From the NCBI GenBank assembly GCA_022711195.1, contig JAKLFN010000005.1, positions 1-28,541 of the forward strand: 28,541 nt of DNA, written 5' to 3'. The notes under the pieces were generated by a model, which saw nothing but the letters and a program-made list of their open reading frames with translations, was not told the origin of the DNA and did not search any database. This stretch comes from Bacteroidota bacterium. GTDB lineage: Bacteria > Bacteroidota > Bacteroidia > Bacteroidales > VadinHA17. Position numbers and translations under genes: made by a program. Below, piece by piece: positions 8,582-17,875 of this stretch. Every line of letters begins with the position of its first letter. Position 1 is the stretch's first letter.

Positions 8582-9487
8582 CTACGTCATGGCAAAGCGT
8601 TCAATATATCCGATAAATGCCTGGCTATTACCGGGCTCGAACCATTTTATATCTTTATCCTTTGCCCACCATGTCATCTGCCGTTTGGCATAACGCCGGG
8701 TGTTTCTTTTGATAAGTTCCACAGCCTTATCCCTTGAGATTTTTCCATCAAAATATTCGAAGAACTCTTTATACCCTACACTATTCAGGGCGTTCAGGTG
8801 CCTCAGGCTGAAGAGATCCCTGGCTTCCTCTTCAAGGCCATCAGCTATCATTGTGTCGGTCCTGTGGTTTATTCTTTCATAAAGTTCCTGGCGCGGCCTC
8901 AGAAGTCCGGTTTTCAATATTTCGAAATTCCTTTCACGTTTTTCCTTTTTAAGAAAGGTTGAATAGGGCTTTCCGGTAGTTTCACACACCTCCAATGCCC
9001 TGATGATCCTTTTAGGATTTTTCAGGTCGACTTTTTCATAATGACCGGGATCGAGGCGCTTAAGAGCAATCCTCAGCCCTTCGATGCCTTCCTCCTCGTA
9101 AAGAGTTGAATACCGCTGACGTATCTCCGGGTCGGTATCAGGAATGTCGTCAATTCCCTGGCACACGGCGTCGATATACATTCCTGAGCCTCCGGTCAGT
9201 ATCACGAACCTGTTTTTACCGAAGAGCGCCGGCAACAGGTTGAGTACATCTCTTTCGTACAGGCTTGAGCTGTAATAATCTTTTACTGAAATGAACCTGA
9301 TAAAGTGATGCCTGACGAGTTGCAGCTGTTCATCGGTGGGGACTGCAGTGCCAATCTGCATCTCGCGGTAGAACTGGCGTGAATCGGCAGAGATAATCTC
9401 ACAGGCGAAATGCCTTGCAAGTTCAACGGAAAGATCACTCTTCCCGACGCCTGTCGGCCCGAGAAGAACTATCAGAATATTTTTCAT
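8582..9487 (-). CDS. miaA: tRNA dimethylallyltransferase
   Basis: MiaA transfers a dimethylallyl group to N6 of adenosine-37 in tRNAs that read codons beginning with U. The P-loop GPTGVGKS occupies residues 10-17 and the substrate motif DSRQFY starts at Asp35. The family segments TGGSGMYIDAVCQGID (near 100-115) and DPEIRQRY follow, then NPKRIIRALE and the C-terminal NTRRYAKRQMTWW. The length, 301 residues, is typical. It follows the pRiA4b ORF-3-like gene by 21 bases on the same strand and is probably in its operon. It converges on rpe across a short repeat-bearing spacer. Confidence 0.97.
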   Translation of the reverse strand: MKNILIVLLGPTGVGKSDLSVELARHFACEIISADSRQFYREMQIGTAVPTDEQLQLVRHHFIRFISVKDYYSSSLYERDVLNLLPALFGKNRFVILTGGSGMYIDAVCQGIDDIPDTDPEIRQRYSTLYEEEGIEGLRIALKRLDPGHYEKVDLKNPKRIIRALEVCETTGKPYSTFLKKEKRERNFEILKTGLLRPRQELYERINHRTDTMIADGLEEEARDLFSLRHLNALNSVGYKEFFEYFDGKISRDKAVELIKRNTRRYAKRQMTWWAKDKDIKWFEPGNSQAFIGYIERFAMT

Positions 9488-9508
9488 TGGGAATTATTCC
9501 CGCGACAA

Positions 9509-10066
9509 TTATTCTTCGTCGTCGTTTGGAGCTTCATCACCTTCGAGGCCTCCGAGAGTTTCTTCATCATCTTCATTAAGGAAAAGATCATCAACTTCGG
9601 GTTCATCTTCATCTTCCTCGTCGTCGGAGACTACAATATTATTATACATTTTCCTGGAGCTGCTGCCGAAGATGACCTGTTTCGGAGGTATCCCTTTAGA
9701 ATTAGTGCATGAGGGATAATCATGTCCGCTGAGTTCTTTGGCTTCACCGGTATATTCAACAAAAAGAGCCCTGTCGTTGAAGAAATCAAAAACATAAAGC
9801 AGCTTCTGGTTTTTACGGAAGATTATGTCTTCAAGAACTGCGTTCTCCATGGTTGAGGAGCCTGTGCCCATGTCGAAAAGGGTAAACTCCTCTTCTTTTT
9901 CCCAGTTATCTGTTGCCAGGTAAAATGATGCCATCTGAGACTTGTCAAATTCAAGTTCATCCTGGATCATATTATGAAAATCTATCAAAGTATGCGAGTC
10001 AAGGAATTCAAATTCTCTCACAAACGACTCATCCTCATCAGATAACACTACAAATTTGTAAACCAT
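9509..10066 (-). CDS. Plasmid pRiA4b ORF-3-like (IS1096 'TnpR passenger') family protein with acidic tail
   Basis: This is a conserved Bacteroidota protein of unknown function. The first 130 or so residues match the pattern of the pRiA4b ORF-3-like fold: a strand/helix start MVYKFVVLSDEDESFVREFE, then LDFHNMIQ-like and DKSQMASFYL segments, and an aromatic core LLYVFDFFNDRALFVEY. From about residue 145 the chain is almost all Asp and Glu, a disordered acidic tail. The family name comes from plasmid and IS1096 passenger genes, but nothing here (no repeats, no transposase) indicates a mobile element. It lies 21 bases upstream of miaA and is likely co-transcribed with it. The family call is by eye. 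Confidence 0.75.
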   Translation of the reverse strand: MVYKFVVLSDEDESFVREFEFLDSHTLIDFHNMIQDELEFDKSQMASFYLATDNWEKEEEFTLFDMGTGSSTMENAVLEDIIFRKNQKLLYVFDFFNDRALFVEYTGEAKELSGHDYPSCTNSKGIPPKQVIFGSSSRKMYNNIVVSDDEEDEDEPEVDDLFLNEDDEETLGGLEGDEAPNDDEE

Positions 10067-10108
10067 AACTTATTTAGCTTCGAAGGCACCAATATAATAT
10101 TTTTTACT

Positions 10109-11152
10109 TTACAATATTCCTGTGATATTTTTTTTTAGAAGAAATAGTACGGTGTCTGCCCCGTCAGCATAATCCCACAGAGCAGGCAATTGAGCAGTTC
10201 CGAAAGGTATATGATTTTTACCGGTAATACACTGTATCTTGTCTTTAAGCGCACCGGCGGTTCTTTCCACATCGGAAACTGAGGTGTAATACTCATAATT
10301 CAGGACAGCTACAGGCGACGGAAGTTGTCTCTCTTCCCTCAGGATCACAAAACCGGTGTCAAAGAATTTCTGCCTGTTCACCATAAAGACAGCTTTGTTG
10401 TAATCATAGTTATTTGCATATTTCTGGTGGTTAATAATACCGGCAAACTCATTCCAGTCTGTTGCCAGCCGGTTCAGATCATAACCTTCGGGAATATAGA
10501 GCTTGGATACATTCCTGCAGCCCAGCCCGAAATAGGAGAAGACATCTCTGCCAAGCCCTTTAAGCTGTTCATCAGTCTCTGTCCCGTCGAGAATTGCGAT
10601 ACTGTTACGGTTCTTTCTTATGATATTGGGGTATTTGCCGAAATATTGTTCGAAGTAGCGTGAGGTATTATCGCTGCCGGTGGCAATTACAGTATCAAAG
10701 CCGGAGATTTTCTCCCCGGCAAACACGATTCTTTCGCTGAACCGGCTATCGATATCTATGAGAATCTGGCTGATGAACCTTATCAGGTCGTTATCTTTAG
10801 AGCTTGTGCGTGCTATCACCCTGTTGCCTGTGATCAGCACAGTCATAAAGTCGTGAAAACCCACCAGTGGTATGTTGCCGGCCATGATAACGGCGGTATT
10901 GAAAGGATCATTATTTTTTTTCAGGTCAGGATAAGCGTCTGTCCATTTCAGAAGATTCCCCTGAGTCAGCATTTCTGAAATAGCCCCGACGGCCATTTTC
11001 ACGTTACCCGGAGTAAACCAGGGATTCTTCAGATGTTGTGTATCAATCAGTTGTTTTAGCCCGGAGCAGTAAATGCCCGGCTTACCTTCAAGTGAATCAC
11101 GAAGGACAGAGCCAAGCTCTGCAAATGTTTTTATCCGGGCAGCAAGATCCAT
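10109..11152 (-). CDS. Acyl-CoA reductase (LuxC family)
   Basis: The protein resembles the LuxC-type fatty acyl-CoA/acyl-protein reductase family, which has an aldehyde-dehydrogenase-like fold and reduces acyl thioesters with NADPH. Visible elements are VIMAGNIPLVGFHDF (about residues 88-103), the nucleotide-binding region VIATGSDNTSRYFEQYF, the segment RKNRNSIAILDG, and SYFGLGCRNVSKLYIP with the likely catalytic Cys at residue 212. I start at the ATG at 11152 (MDLAARIKTF), giving 347 residues. The longer frame to 11173 would overlap the -7 promoter box at 11171-11178. No luxE, luxD or luciferase gene is near, so light production is not implied. The in vivo substrate is unknown. Confidence 0.85.
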   Translation of the reverse strand: MDLAARIKTFAELGSVLRDSLEGKPGIYCSGLKQLIDTQHLKNPWFTPGNVKMAVGAISEMLTQGNLLKWTDAYPDLKKNNDPFNTAVIMAGNIPLVGFHDFMTVLITGNRVIARTSSKDNDLIRFISQILIDIDSRFSERIVFAGEKISGFDTVIATGSDNTSRYFEQYFGKYPNIIRKNRNSIAILDGTETDEQLKGLGRDVFSYFGLGCRNVSKLYIPEGYDLNRLATDWNEFAGIINHQKYANNYDYNKAVFMVNRQKFFDTGFVILREERQLPSPVAVLNYEYYTSVSDVERTAGALKDKIQCITGKNHIPFGTAQLPALWDYADGADTVLFLLKKNITGIL

Positions 11153-11170
11153 AAAAAAGAAAATATGATG

Positions 11171-11201
11171 CAAAAATAGTGAAATAGAACCGTGGAATAA
11201 A
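11171..11201 (-). promoter_or_regulatory. Candidate promoter of the acyl-CoA reductase gene
   Basis: The minus strand carries TATTTTTG (11178-11171), matching TAnnTTTG, with TTTA at 11201-11198 as a one-mismatch -33 box 19 bases upstream. It lies about 20 bases before the chosen ATG at 11152 and argues against the upstream start codon. Confidence 0.42.
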
Positions 11202-11226
11202 AAAACCGGCCAAATAATCCGGCCGG
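11199..11226 (-). terminator. Rho-independent terminator of the BlaI/M56/TonB operon
   Basis: On the minus strand CCGGCC (11226-11221) and GGCCGG (11211-11206) form a GC-only stem around a 9-base loop, followed by seven T residues (11205-11199). It lies 28 bases after the TonB-C lipoprotein stop codon and overlaps the upstream part of the next gene's promoter region. Confidence 0.75.
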
Positions 11227-11253
11227 CTCAGATGTTTCCTGAAAGAAGGGCTC

Positions 11254-11790
11254 CTACTTCAGTGTGAAATGAATGGGTATTGTGTAATGATATGCCACCG
11301 GACGTCCATTCACATAAGCCGGTTTCTCAAAACGGGGAAGTGAATTGATCACTCTGAGGGCTTCCTGTTCACAATGAGCATCGCAACCTGTAATTATCTT
11401 TGCATCGGTTATTTCGCATTCAGCTGTCAGTATGAATCCGATTACCATTCTCCCCTGGAGTTTTTTCCTGATCGCGCTTTTGGGATATACAATGTGGGTG
11501 GCTATATAACTGTTCATGGCACTGGCGCCTCCCGGGAACACAGGTTCCTGGTCTGCCCTGAACCACACAGTATCACCATTGTTCACGTTGTATGGCAGTG
11601 GTGCCGGTGGCGGAGGAGGAGCTGGTGCATCTGCTGGAGGAACTTCTCCCATGACGATCAGGCTGTCCTTGTCTGCGGTACCTGCCGTTACCAGACCGGT
11701 GACATTTTTTTCGCTGTTTGTTCCTCCCTGGCATGAAGGTAATATGTAAAATAAAATGGCTGCCACCGCTGCGGTAGCCAGCCATTTCAT
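11254..11790 (-). CDS. TonB-C-terminal-domain lipoprotein
   Basis: The C-terminal 100 residues form a TonB-type domain (PVFPGGASAMNSYIATHI, then VYPKSAIRKKLQGRMVIGFIL and a TIPIHFTLK end). Such domains normally contact outer-membrane receptors. The N-terminus from the ATG at 11790 is a hydrophobic signal (MKWLATAAVAAILFYILPSC) ending in a plausible lipobox with Cys20. An Ala/Pro-rich linker with PAPPPPPAPLP follows. Unlike genuine TonB it has no transmembrane anchor beyond the signal, so it should be a lipoprotein. An in-frame ATG at 11826 would add 12 residues before the signal and cannot be excluded. It is the last gene of the BlaI/M56 operon, 68 bases after the M56 gene, and a terminator follows. 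Partner and role are unknown. Confidence 0.8.
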   Translation of the reverse strand: MKWLATAAVAAILFYILPSCQGGTNSEKNVTGLVTAGTADKDSLIVMGEVPPADAPAPPPPPAPLPYNVNNGDTVWFRADQEPVFPGGASAMNSYIATHIVYPKSAIRKKLQGRMVIGFILTAECEITDAKIITGCDAHCEQEALRVINSLPRFEKPAYVNGRPVAYHYTIPIHFTLK

Positions 11791-11858
11791 AATTGTTTCT
11801 GCTGAATTAATAGATCCCCGTGTCATTGTTGAGCAGCTGTTGGTTTACCCAAAGTTAC

Positions 11859-13583
11859 TCATTTTAATGAAAATGTTACAGGGACCATGTACCAAACTGC
11901 AACGGGTTTTCCTCCCTGCCTTCCCGGCTGGAACTGTGGCAGCATCCGGATCACTCTCAGCGCTTCGGCATCGATGGAAGGGTATACGCTTTTTATTATT
12001 GTTGCCCGTTCCACGAAACCCTTTTCAGTAACACAGAATCGTGCAATTACCCGCCCGGAGATATTTTTCTCCTTAGCATCGGGAGGATATTTCACGTTTT
12101 GGGCTATGAAAGTTAACATTTCTGTGTCGCCGCCCGGGAATACCGGCATCTCTTCGACCATTACAAACGGTTCACTCCCGCCTGAAGTTTCTCCCTCAAC
12201 CACAACGGGATTAGCCGTAACTTTTTCACCGTTTTCATTGCCGCCCATTTCGATAACTAAGGCTTTCTCACCAGATGGTGGCGGCGGTGGTGGCGGCGGC
12301 GGATCCATCAGATCACCTTTTGCACCTGAAAGTGAAAAGGTTATCGGAACCATGTACCATACCGGAACTTCTTTTCCTCCCTGCCGGCCCGGTTTGAACT
12401 GCGGCAGCATGGAAACAACACGTTTAGCTTCATTGTCGAGGTCGGGATCAACACCTTTGAGGACAGAGATAAGGTCTATTCCCCCTTTTTCAGTCACGCA
12501 AAACCTGACGATAACTCTTCCCTGGATACCTTTTGCCTTTGCAGTTTCAGGATATTTTGTGTTTGTACCGATAAAGGCCAGCAGGGCGCTGTCGCCACCG
12601 GGGAACATTGGCATCTCTTCAACAACCACAAAGGGTTCTGGTTCGCCGCTCTTCGTGACCGGGGCGGTCGAGGGCGGAGTTACTTCTTCAATCACCGTAT
12701 CATTATAGGTTATCTTTTCTGTACAGGTAGAAAAGAAAACCAGGAGTACGGCAAGCACCGGCACAACCAGAAGGATCTTCAGGTTGGACAGTGCCCTGGA
12801 ACGTCTTTTTGTCATCATGATCATTCGTTTTTTAAGTAAGGTTGGATTGGAAAAACTGCTTGAAGCATTAAAAATTCTCGATCTGAAAACCTGGTTCATC
12901 ACCAGTCCCTGGTAACTGTGCACAGGTATCCCCGAGCTCAGGCACTCTTCGTCGGCCTGGTATTCGTGAACAGCCCGAAGCGATCTGTCGAAAAGGTAAA
13001 TGAAAGGATTGAACCACTGGATCACCTTAAGCCCTTCGATAAGCAGAATATCAATAAAATGCAGCTGGTTGAGATGTTTCTGCTCGTGCCTGATGATCTC
13101 TTCGGCTTCGTCGGGTTCCAGGCTGCTGTCAATGAAAATATGACCGAAAGCTGAGAATCCGGAAGTTTTTGAATTTGTGAGCTGTACGATCTTCTTTTTG
13201 TCGCTTCCCTTAACCAGCATGAGATAGAGAAGGCTGACGATCTCGATCAGCAGCCTGATTCCTGCCAATACGACACCGGCAGAATATATCACCAGCACAA
13301 TCTGTATCCAGCTTAATGGCAGCCAGTTCGATCCGGGTTCTTTCGTAGTTCCGCTGCCGTCGACAGTTATTCCCGGCATCTCCCTTCCGAAAACCTGGAG
13401 ATCGTTGGGCACGCGGGTTTCGATAGAAATTAATGGAAGAACCAGAGAAAGAATGATGGAAAGGAGGATGAATATCCTGTTGCGTCCATACATTGTATCG
13501 CGGCTCAGCAATAAGTTATATATCATGTAGAGCATTGCTATGCAGACAGCAGCCTTCAGCATATATAATAATAATGTATTCAT
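11859..13583 (-). CDS. BlaR1-like M56 membrane metallopeptidase with two tandem TonB-C domains
   Basis: M56 proteins are polytopic inner-membrane zinc proteases. BlaR1 and MecR1 sense beta-lactams and trigger loss of the BlaI/MecI repressor. This 574-residue protein has hydrophobic segments near residues 4-25, 35-53, 90-124 and 267-286. The zinc site is HEQKH at 166-170 with HEYQAD at 206-211 as the distal ligand region. In place of a penicillin-binding sensor, the periplasmic part has two TonB-C-like domains (about 317-418 and 471-574) joined by a linker with nine consecutive prolines. By eye the two match at about 68 of 103 aligned residues. Its start overlaps the end of the BlaI gene by 4 bases, implying coupled translation. 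The signal it senses is unknown. Confidence 0.9.
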   Translation of the reverse strand: MNTLLLYMLKAAVCIAMLYMIYNLLLSRDTMYGRNRIFILLSIILSLVLPLISIETRVPNDLQVFGREMPGITVDGSGTTKEPGSNWLPLSWIQIVLVIYSAGVVLAGIRLLIEIVSLLYLMLVKGSDKKKIVQLTNSKTSGFSAFGHIFIDSSLEPDEAEEIIRHEQKHLNQLHFIDILLIEGLKVIQWFNPFIYLFDRSLRAVHEYQADEECLSSGIPVHSYQGLVMNQVFRSRIFNASSSFSNPTLLKKRMIMMTKRRSRALSNLKILLVVPVLAVLLVFFSTCTEKITYNDTVIEEVTPPSTAPVTKSGEPEPFVVVEEMPMFPGGDSALLAFIGTNTKYPETAKAKGIQGRVIVRFCVTEKGGIDLISVLKGVDPDLDNEAKRVVSMLPQFKPGRQGGKEVPVWYMVPITFSLSGAKGDLMDPPPPPPPPPSGEKALVIEMGGNENGEKVTANPVVVEGETSGGSEPFVMVEEMPVFPGGDTEMLTFIAQNVKYPPDAKEKNISGRVIARFCVTEKGFVERATIIKSVYPSIDAEALRVIRMLPQFQPGRQGGKPVAVWYMVPVTFSLK

Positions 13584-13960
13584 CGGTCAGATTTTTGCTT
13601 TTTCATTTCATTTTCCATAATTTTCATGATCTCCTCCATTTCCCTTACGGAGATCCTGTTTTCGCGAGCGAAGAAGCTGACCATCTTTCCGAATGAATTT
13701 GAGAAATAGTCATTTACAAAAGTCTTCAGGTGGGTCTGGGAATAGGCATCTTTTGTGATCACAGGAAAATACTCATGTGTCCTTCCATAGGCCTTGTGAT
13801 CGACAAAACCTTTGTCCTGGAGTATCCTGACAATAGTGCTTACGGTATTGTATGCAGGTTTCGGATCGTCGAAATGTTCAAGGATGTCCTTGACAAATCC
13901 TTTTTTTATTTTCCACAGGACCTGCATTACCTGTTCTTCGGCACGGGTTAGTTCTCTCAT
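13580..13960 (-). CDS. BlaI/MecI/CopY family transcriptional repressor
   Basis: This 126-residue winged-helix repressor begins MRELTRAEEQVMQVLW, the standard start of the family. The recognition region PAYNTVSTIVRILQDKGFVDHKAYGRTHEYFP follows at about residues 34-65, and the C-terminal helices should give dimerisation and cleavage. By analogy with BlaI, it should repress its own operon until the M56 partner encoded next to it inactivates it. A perfect inverted repeat overlapping the promoter (14042-14057) is a candidate binding site. No beta-lactamase or penicillin-binding-protein gene lies nearby, so the target is more likely envelope-related. Confidence 0.93.
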   Translation of the reverse strand: MRELTRAEEQVMQVLWKIKKGFVKDILEHFDDPKPAYNTVSTIVRILQDKGFVDHKAYGRTHEYFPVITKDAYSQTHLKTFVNDYFSNSFGKMVSFFARENRISVREMEEIMKIMENEMKKQKSDR

Positions 13961-14022
13961 GTCTTATTCCTTTCTTACTGTTTATTTATCTCTACTTTCA
14001 GAGGGGTTGTTCAACATATAAG

Positions 14023-14053
14023 CAAATATATAACGAAATAATTAGTTAAGCAA
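14023..14053 (-). promoter_or_regulatory. Promoter of the BlaI/M56/TonB operon
   Basis: On the minus strand TTG (14053-14051) is followed after 20 bases by TATATTTG (14030-14023), an exact -7 box. Spacing and sequence fit the Bacteroidota promoter consensus. It lies about 63 bases upstream of the repressor start codon. Confidence 0.58.
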
Positions 14054-14057
14054 CTAA
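14042..14057. promoter_or_regulatory. Candidate BlaI-family operator
   Basis: TTAGTT (14042-14047) and AACTAA (14052-14057) form a perfect 6-base inverted repeat with a 4-base centre. The repeat covers the -33 box of the operon promoter, so a bound repressor dimer would block RNA polymerase. A second, weaker repeat, TGTT-C-AACA, lies at 14008-14016. Operator function is inferred from position and symmetry. Confidence 0.45.
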
Positions 14058-14254
14058 AAACTTAATTATTTTGTATCATAAGATCAATTTTTATATAATA
14101 TAATGGTATATCAGTCAGTCACAGGATAGAATAAGTAAATTGCGGGAAGTCTGGAAGGTGCCGGCAGGCAATTTCTTTTGTACAACAATTATTGATATTG
14201 ATGTTCTGACAAATAGAAAAAGTAGTACTTTTATTATTTGATATTGTACTGAAG

Positions 14255-15520
14255 ATGCCGACACTAAATACCAGACATTTTAAAACGAGTCTTTTTAAGG
14301 AGAATCTGCGAATTGCGATACGGGCCATTATGTCGAATCGTGTAAGAGCCGTTCTGACTATCTGTATAATTGCCTTTGGCATAATGGCTCTGGTAGGGAT
14401 ACTTACTTCCATTGATGCAATAAAATCGTCGCTTACCAGCCAGTTTACCATGATGGGAGCCAATTCCTTTTCCATAACATCGAGAGGAATGAACATTCAG
14501 GTTGGCAATAACAGGTACAGGGCAAAGAATTATTCACGTATTTCGTATAAAGAAGCATCGGAGTTCAAGAAGAAATTTGATGAACCGGCATGGGTATCCG
14601 TTTCATTCAGCGCTTCAGGGATGGCAACGCTCAAGAATGGAAATGAGGAGACAAATCCGAATATTGAGCTCACAGGCATTGATGAGAATTACCTTGCTGT
14701 CAGTGGTTATGAAATAAATACCGGGAGGAATTTTTCTGCTGATGAGATACAGCTGGGGAGGAGGCTTGCACTTCTAGGGGCTGAGGTTGCAGGTGATCTG
14801 TTTCCGACAGGTATTGATCCTGTGGGAAGGGAGATTTCGGTAGCAGGTCTTAAATTCATGGTTGCCGGGGTTCTTAAGAACAAAGGCGCCAGCCAGATGA
14901 GCGGAGACAGGGTTTGTTTTATACCGGTAACCACTGCCAGGCAGTATTACTCGCGGCCCAATATGAATTTCAATATTACAGTAATGCCTTTTAAGTCGAT
15001 CAACCTCGATCTTCTTACCGGTGAAGCGGAGTCTGTTTTCAGGGTCATCCGCAACCTCGATCCCAGGGATGAATCTGACTTCAACGTAACACGAAGCGAC
15101 AACCTTGTAGCACTTCTCCTTAAAAACATAAAATATGTAACACTGGCAGCCACCCTGATCGGCATAGTAACACTTTTTGGCGCTGCAGTAGGGCTCATGA
15201 ACATCATGCTTGTTTCAGTCAGTGAGCGTACCCGCGAGATAGGTGTAAGAAAAGCCATAGGCGCAAAACCACGGACAATTCAGAACCAGTTTCTTTTTGA
15301 ATCCATACTGATCGGCCAGATGGGAGGCATCTTTGGTATTATTCTCGGCATCGGGATTGGAAATATTGTTTCGGCAATGCTGAAATCGAGTTTTATTATA
15401 CCATGGGTTTGGGTAATAATGGGAGTCATCGTGTGTTTTATCGTCGGCATAGTGTCGGGTTATGCCCCGGCACTGAAGGCAGCAAATATTGATCCTATTG
15501 AAGCACTGAGATACGAATAA
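14255..15520 (+). CDS. ABC transporter permease, MacB/FtsX type
   Basis: This 421-residue membrane protein has the MacB layout. A transmembrane helix lies at about 33-53, followed by a large periplasmic domain (about 54-290) and three further helices near 294-320, 349-376 and 383-402. The coupling segment [20 protein letters not shown] sits at 321-340, and the classic end [18 protein letters not shown] is present. MacB-type systems use ATP hydrolysis in the cytoplasm to drive work on the periplasmic side, for example export of peptides or lipids. No ATPase or membrane-fusion gene lies next to it, so it must pair with a partner encoded elsewhere. A DUF1987 gene follows by 11 bases. Substrate unknown. 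Confidence 0.92.
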   Translation: MPTLNTRHFKTSLFKENLRIAIRAIMSNRVRAVLTICIIAFGIMALVGILTSIDAIKSSLTSQFTMMGANSFSITSRGMNIQVGNNRYRAKNYSRISYKEASEFKKKFDEPAWVSVSFSASGMATLKNGNEETNPNIELTGIDENYLAVSGYEINTGRNFSADEIQLGRRLALLGAEVAGDLFPTGIDPVGREISVAGLKFMVAGVLKNKGASQMSGDRVCFIPVTTARQYYSRPNMNFNITVMPFKSINLDLLTGEAESVFRVIRNLDPRDESDFNVTRSDNLVALLLKNIKYVTLAATLIGIVTLFGAAVGLMNIMLVSVSERTREIGVRKAIGAKPRTIQNQFLFESILIGQMGGIFGIILGIGIGNIVSAMLKSSFIIPWVWVIMGVIVCFIVGIVSGYAPALKAANIDPIEALRYE

Positions 15521-15531
15521 AAATCAGCACT

Positions 15532-15909
15532 ATGGAAAAACATGTAATTCAGGAAGAACTGAAGAACTGCCCGGGGATCATCTATTTCCCCGACACCAAC
15601 AATCTTCAGCTTACAGGACGATCGATACCTGAAAATCCGGAACTGATATTTAAGCGTCTGGATGACTGGATAACACTCCATTTTGAAAAGAAAAAGGAAC
15701 TTAATGTGACCATCCAGCTTGAGTATATAAACAGCGGATCGTCAAAGTATCTGTACGAAATTCTCAAGAGACTGACAGGATTCGGCCGTTCAGGCAATGC
15801 AGTAAAGCTGAAATGGCTTTATGAGGAAGATGATGAGGCAATGCTGGAGCTTGGCGAACATTACCGCGATACAGCAGGCATACCCCTTCAGATAGAAATG
15901 ATAGTATAA
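15532..15909 (+). CDS. SiaC-like (DUF1987) regulatory phosphoprotein
   Basis: The 125-residue protein matches the DUF1987/SiaC family. SiaC of Pseudomonas aeruginosa is phosphorylated by SiaB, dephosphorylated by SiaA, and when unphosphorylated activates the diguanylate cyclase SiaD. The family features seen here are the start with PGIIYFP (residues 14-20) and the core IQLEYINSGSSKYLYEILKRL at about 61-80 around the phosphorylation site. By alignment in my head the SiaC threonine (Thr68) corresponds to Ser68 here, which is an inference. No SiaA, SiaB or SiaD gene is in the window. It is 11 bases downstream of the permease gene and likely in its operon. Confidence 0.82.
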   Translation: MEKHVIQEELKNCPGIIYFPDTNNLQLTGRSIPENPELIFKRLDDWITLHFEKKKELNVTIQLEYINSGSSKYLYEILKRLTGFGRSGNAVKLKWLYEEDDEAMLELGEHYRDTAGIPLQIEMIV

Positions 15910-15925
15910 TATAAAGGTATATTAA

Positions 15926-15960
15926 AAAGAACAGGGGACTCAAAGGGTCCCCTGTTTTTT
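15926..15960. terminator. Bidirectional Rho-independent terminator
   Basis: ACAGGGGAC (15931-15939) and GTCCCCTGT (15947-15955) pair perfectly around a 7-base loop. T residues follow on the plus side (15955-15960) and A residues precede it, giving T residues on the minus strand. It lies between the convergent SiaC-like and gapA genes and should stop both. Confidence 0.85.
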
Positions 15961-15975
15961 ATTGGTAGTGATTCC

Positions 15976-17049
<1,074 letters not shown>

Positions 17050-17059
17050 GCATCAAGCC

Positions 17060-17860
17060 TCATTTCTCCCTGTTCCTTCTGAGGAGGTTTGAGATCTTTG
17101 TTTCTTCGGGATGTAAAGGATCGACGATCACCCCGAAGCGATAGCTGACGAACAGCGACAGATAGACAGCCTTGTTATATGAGTTGGCCATGATGGGTAT
17201 CGACTTTGGAAAGGCATTGATCTGTGCACCTACTTCCACTGCATGGATCACCTTATCTTCCTTGCTGTATTCAAAATTAAAACCTCCTTTTGCGTAGAGG
17301 CCGGGAAGCACTTTTGTTTCACCCAGGCCCTTGAAGAATGATGCCTTGCTGTATATATCGGTAGGATCGTGGATCGAGACCTCGAATTTTTCATCCTTGA
17401 ATTCGTAATCATTTATTGTATACCAGTATATTACCTTATAATATATGGGTTTATAGAATGCAAGGACAGGTCCGGCGGAATAGAAGTACCTTACGGCAAC
17501 ACCCCCGAGGTCAGCCTTTTTGTAGAACTCATGCTGACGGCCTATTCCGCCTCTCAGGAAATATACAGAGTTCATCTTTCCGAATACAAAGGTACCGGTC
17601 CCGGTTGTATAGGGATTGCTGATGCGGTATTCTTTAGGGTGTTTAAGTGTTCCTGCATCTATCTCAAGGAGACGTTTGTTGAGATAGTCTTTCCTTTTGG
17701 CTTCCCGGTAGCTGACGCCGAGGCCGTCGGAATTCAGAAGGATGGCAAAGGATCTTTCATTCCGGAAAAAGACACTCTGCTGTTCATCGATTTCGCCCTG
17801 TGCAAATAACGATATTGCACCAAACAACAATACAACCGCTATAAACAGCAGTCTTTTCAT
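17060..17860 (-). CDS. Exported protein of unknown function, probable outer-membrane beta-barrel
   Basis: I do not recognise a named family. The 266-residue protein starts with a clear signal peptide (residues 1-20, cleavage likely after LFA before Gln21). The mature part has alternating strands rich in Tyr, Phe and Gly, such as VAVRYFYSAGPVLAFYKP and KAVYLSLFVSYRFGVIV, typical of a small outer-membrane barrel. A basic tail (NLLRRNREK) follows the last strand, which argues that the C-terminus remains periplasmic. It lies 15 bases after a 41-residue lipoprotein gene on the same strand and probably shares its transcript. Barrel topology is inferred only from pattern. Confidence 0.7.
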   Translation of the reverse strand: MKRLLFIAVVLLFGAISLFAQGEIDEQQSVFFRNERSFAILLNSDGLGVSYREAKRKDYLNKRLLEIDAGTLKHPKEYRISNPYTTGTGTFVFGKMNSVYFLRGGIGRQHEFYKKADLGGVAVRYFYSAGPVLAFYKPIYYKVIYWYTINDYEFKDEKFEVSIHDPTDIYSKASFFKGLGETKVLPGLYAKGGFNFEYSKEDKVIHAVEVGAQINAFPKSIPIMANSYNKAVYLSLFVSYRFGVIVDPLHPEETKISNLLRRNREK

Positions 17861-17875
17861 ATCCGGATTAGCTTA

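Noticed and set aside
9509..10066. Mobile element suggested by the family name (IS1096 TnpR passenger, plasmid pRiA4b ORF-3)
   Set aside because: No transposase, terminal repeats or target duplication; the gene sits in a housekeeping context next to miaA.
10109..11152. Bioluminescence system from the LuxC-type protein
   Set aside because: No luxA, luxB, luxD or luxE gene nearby; LuxC-family reductases occur in non-luminous Bacteroidota.
11859..13960. Beta-lactam resistance locus from the BlaR1/BlaI pair
   Set aside because: No beta-lactamase or penicillin-binding protein gene, and the sensor domain is replaced by TonB-C domains.
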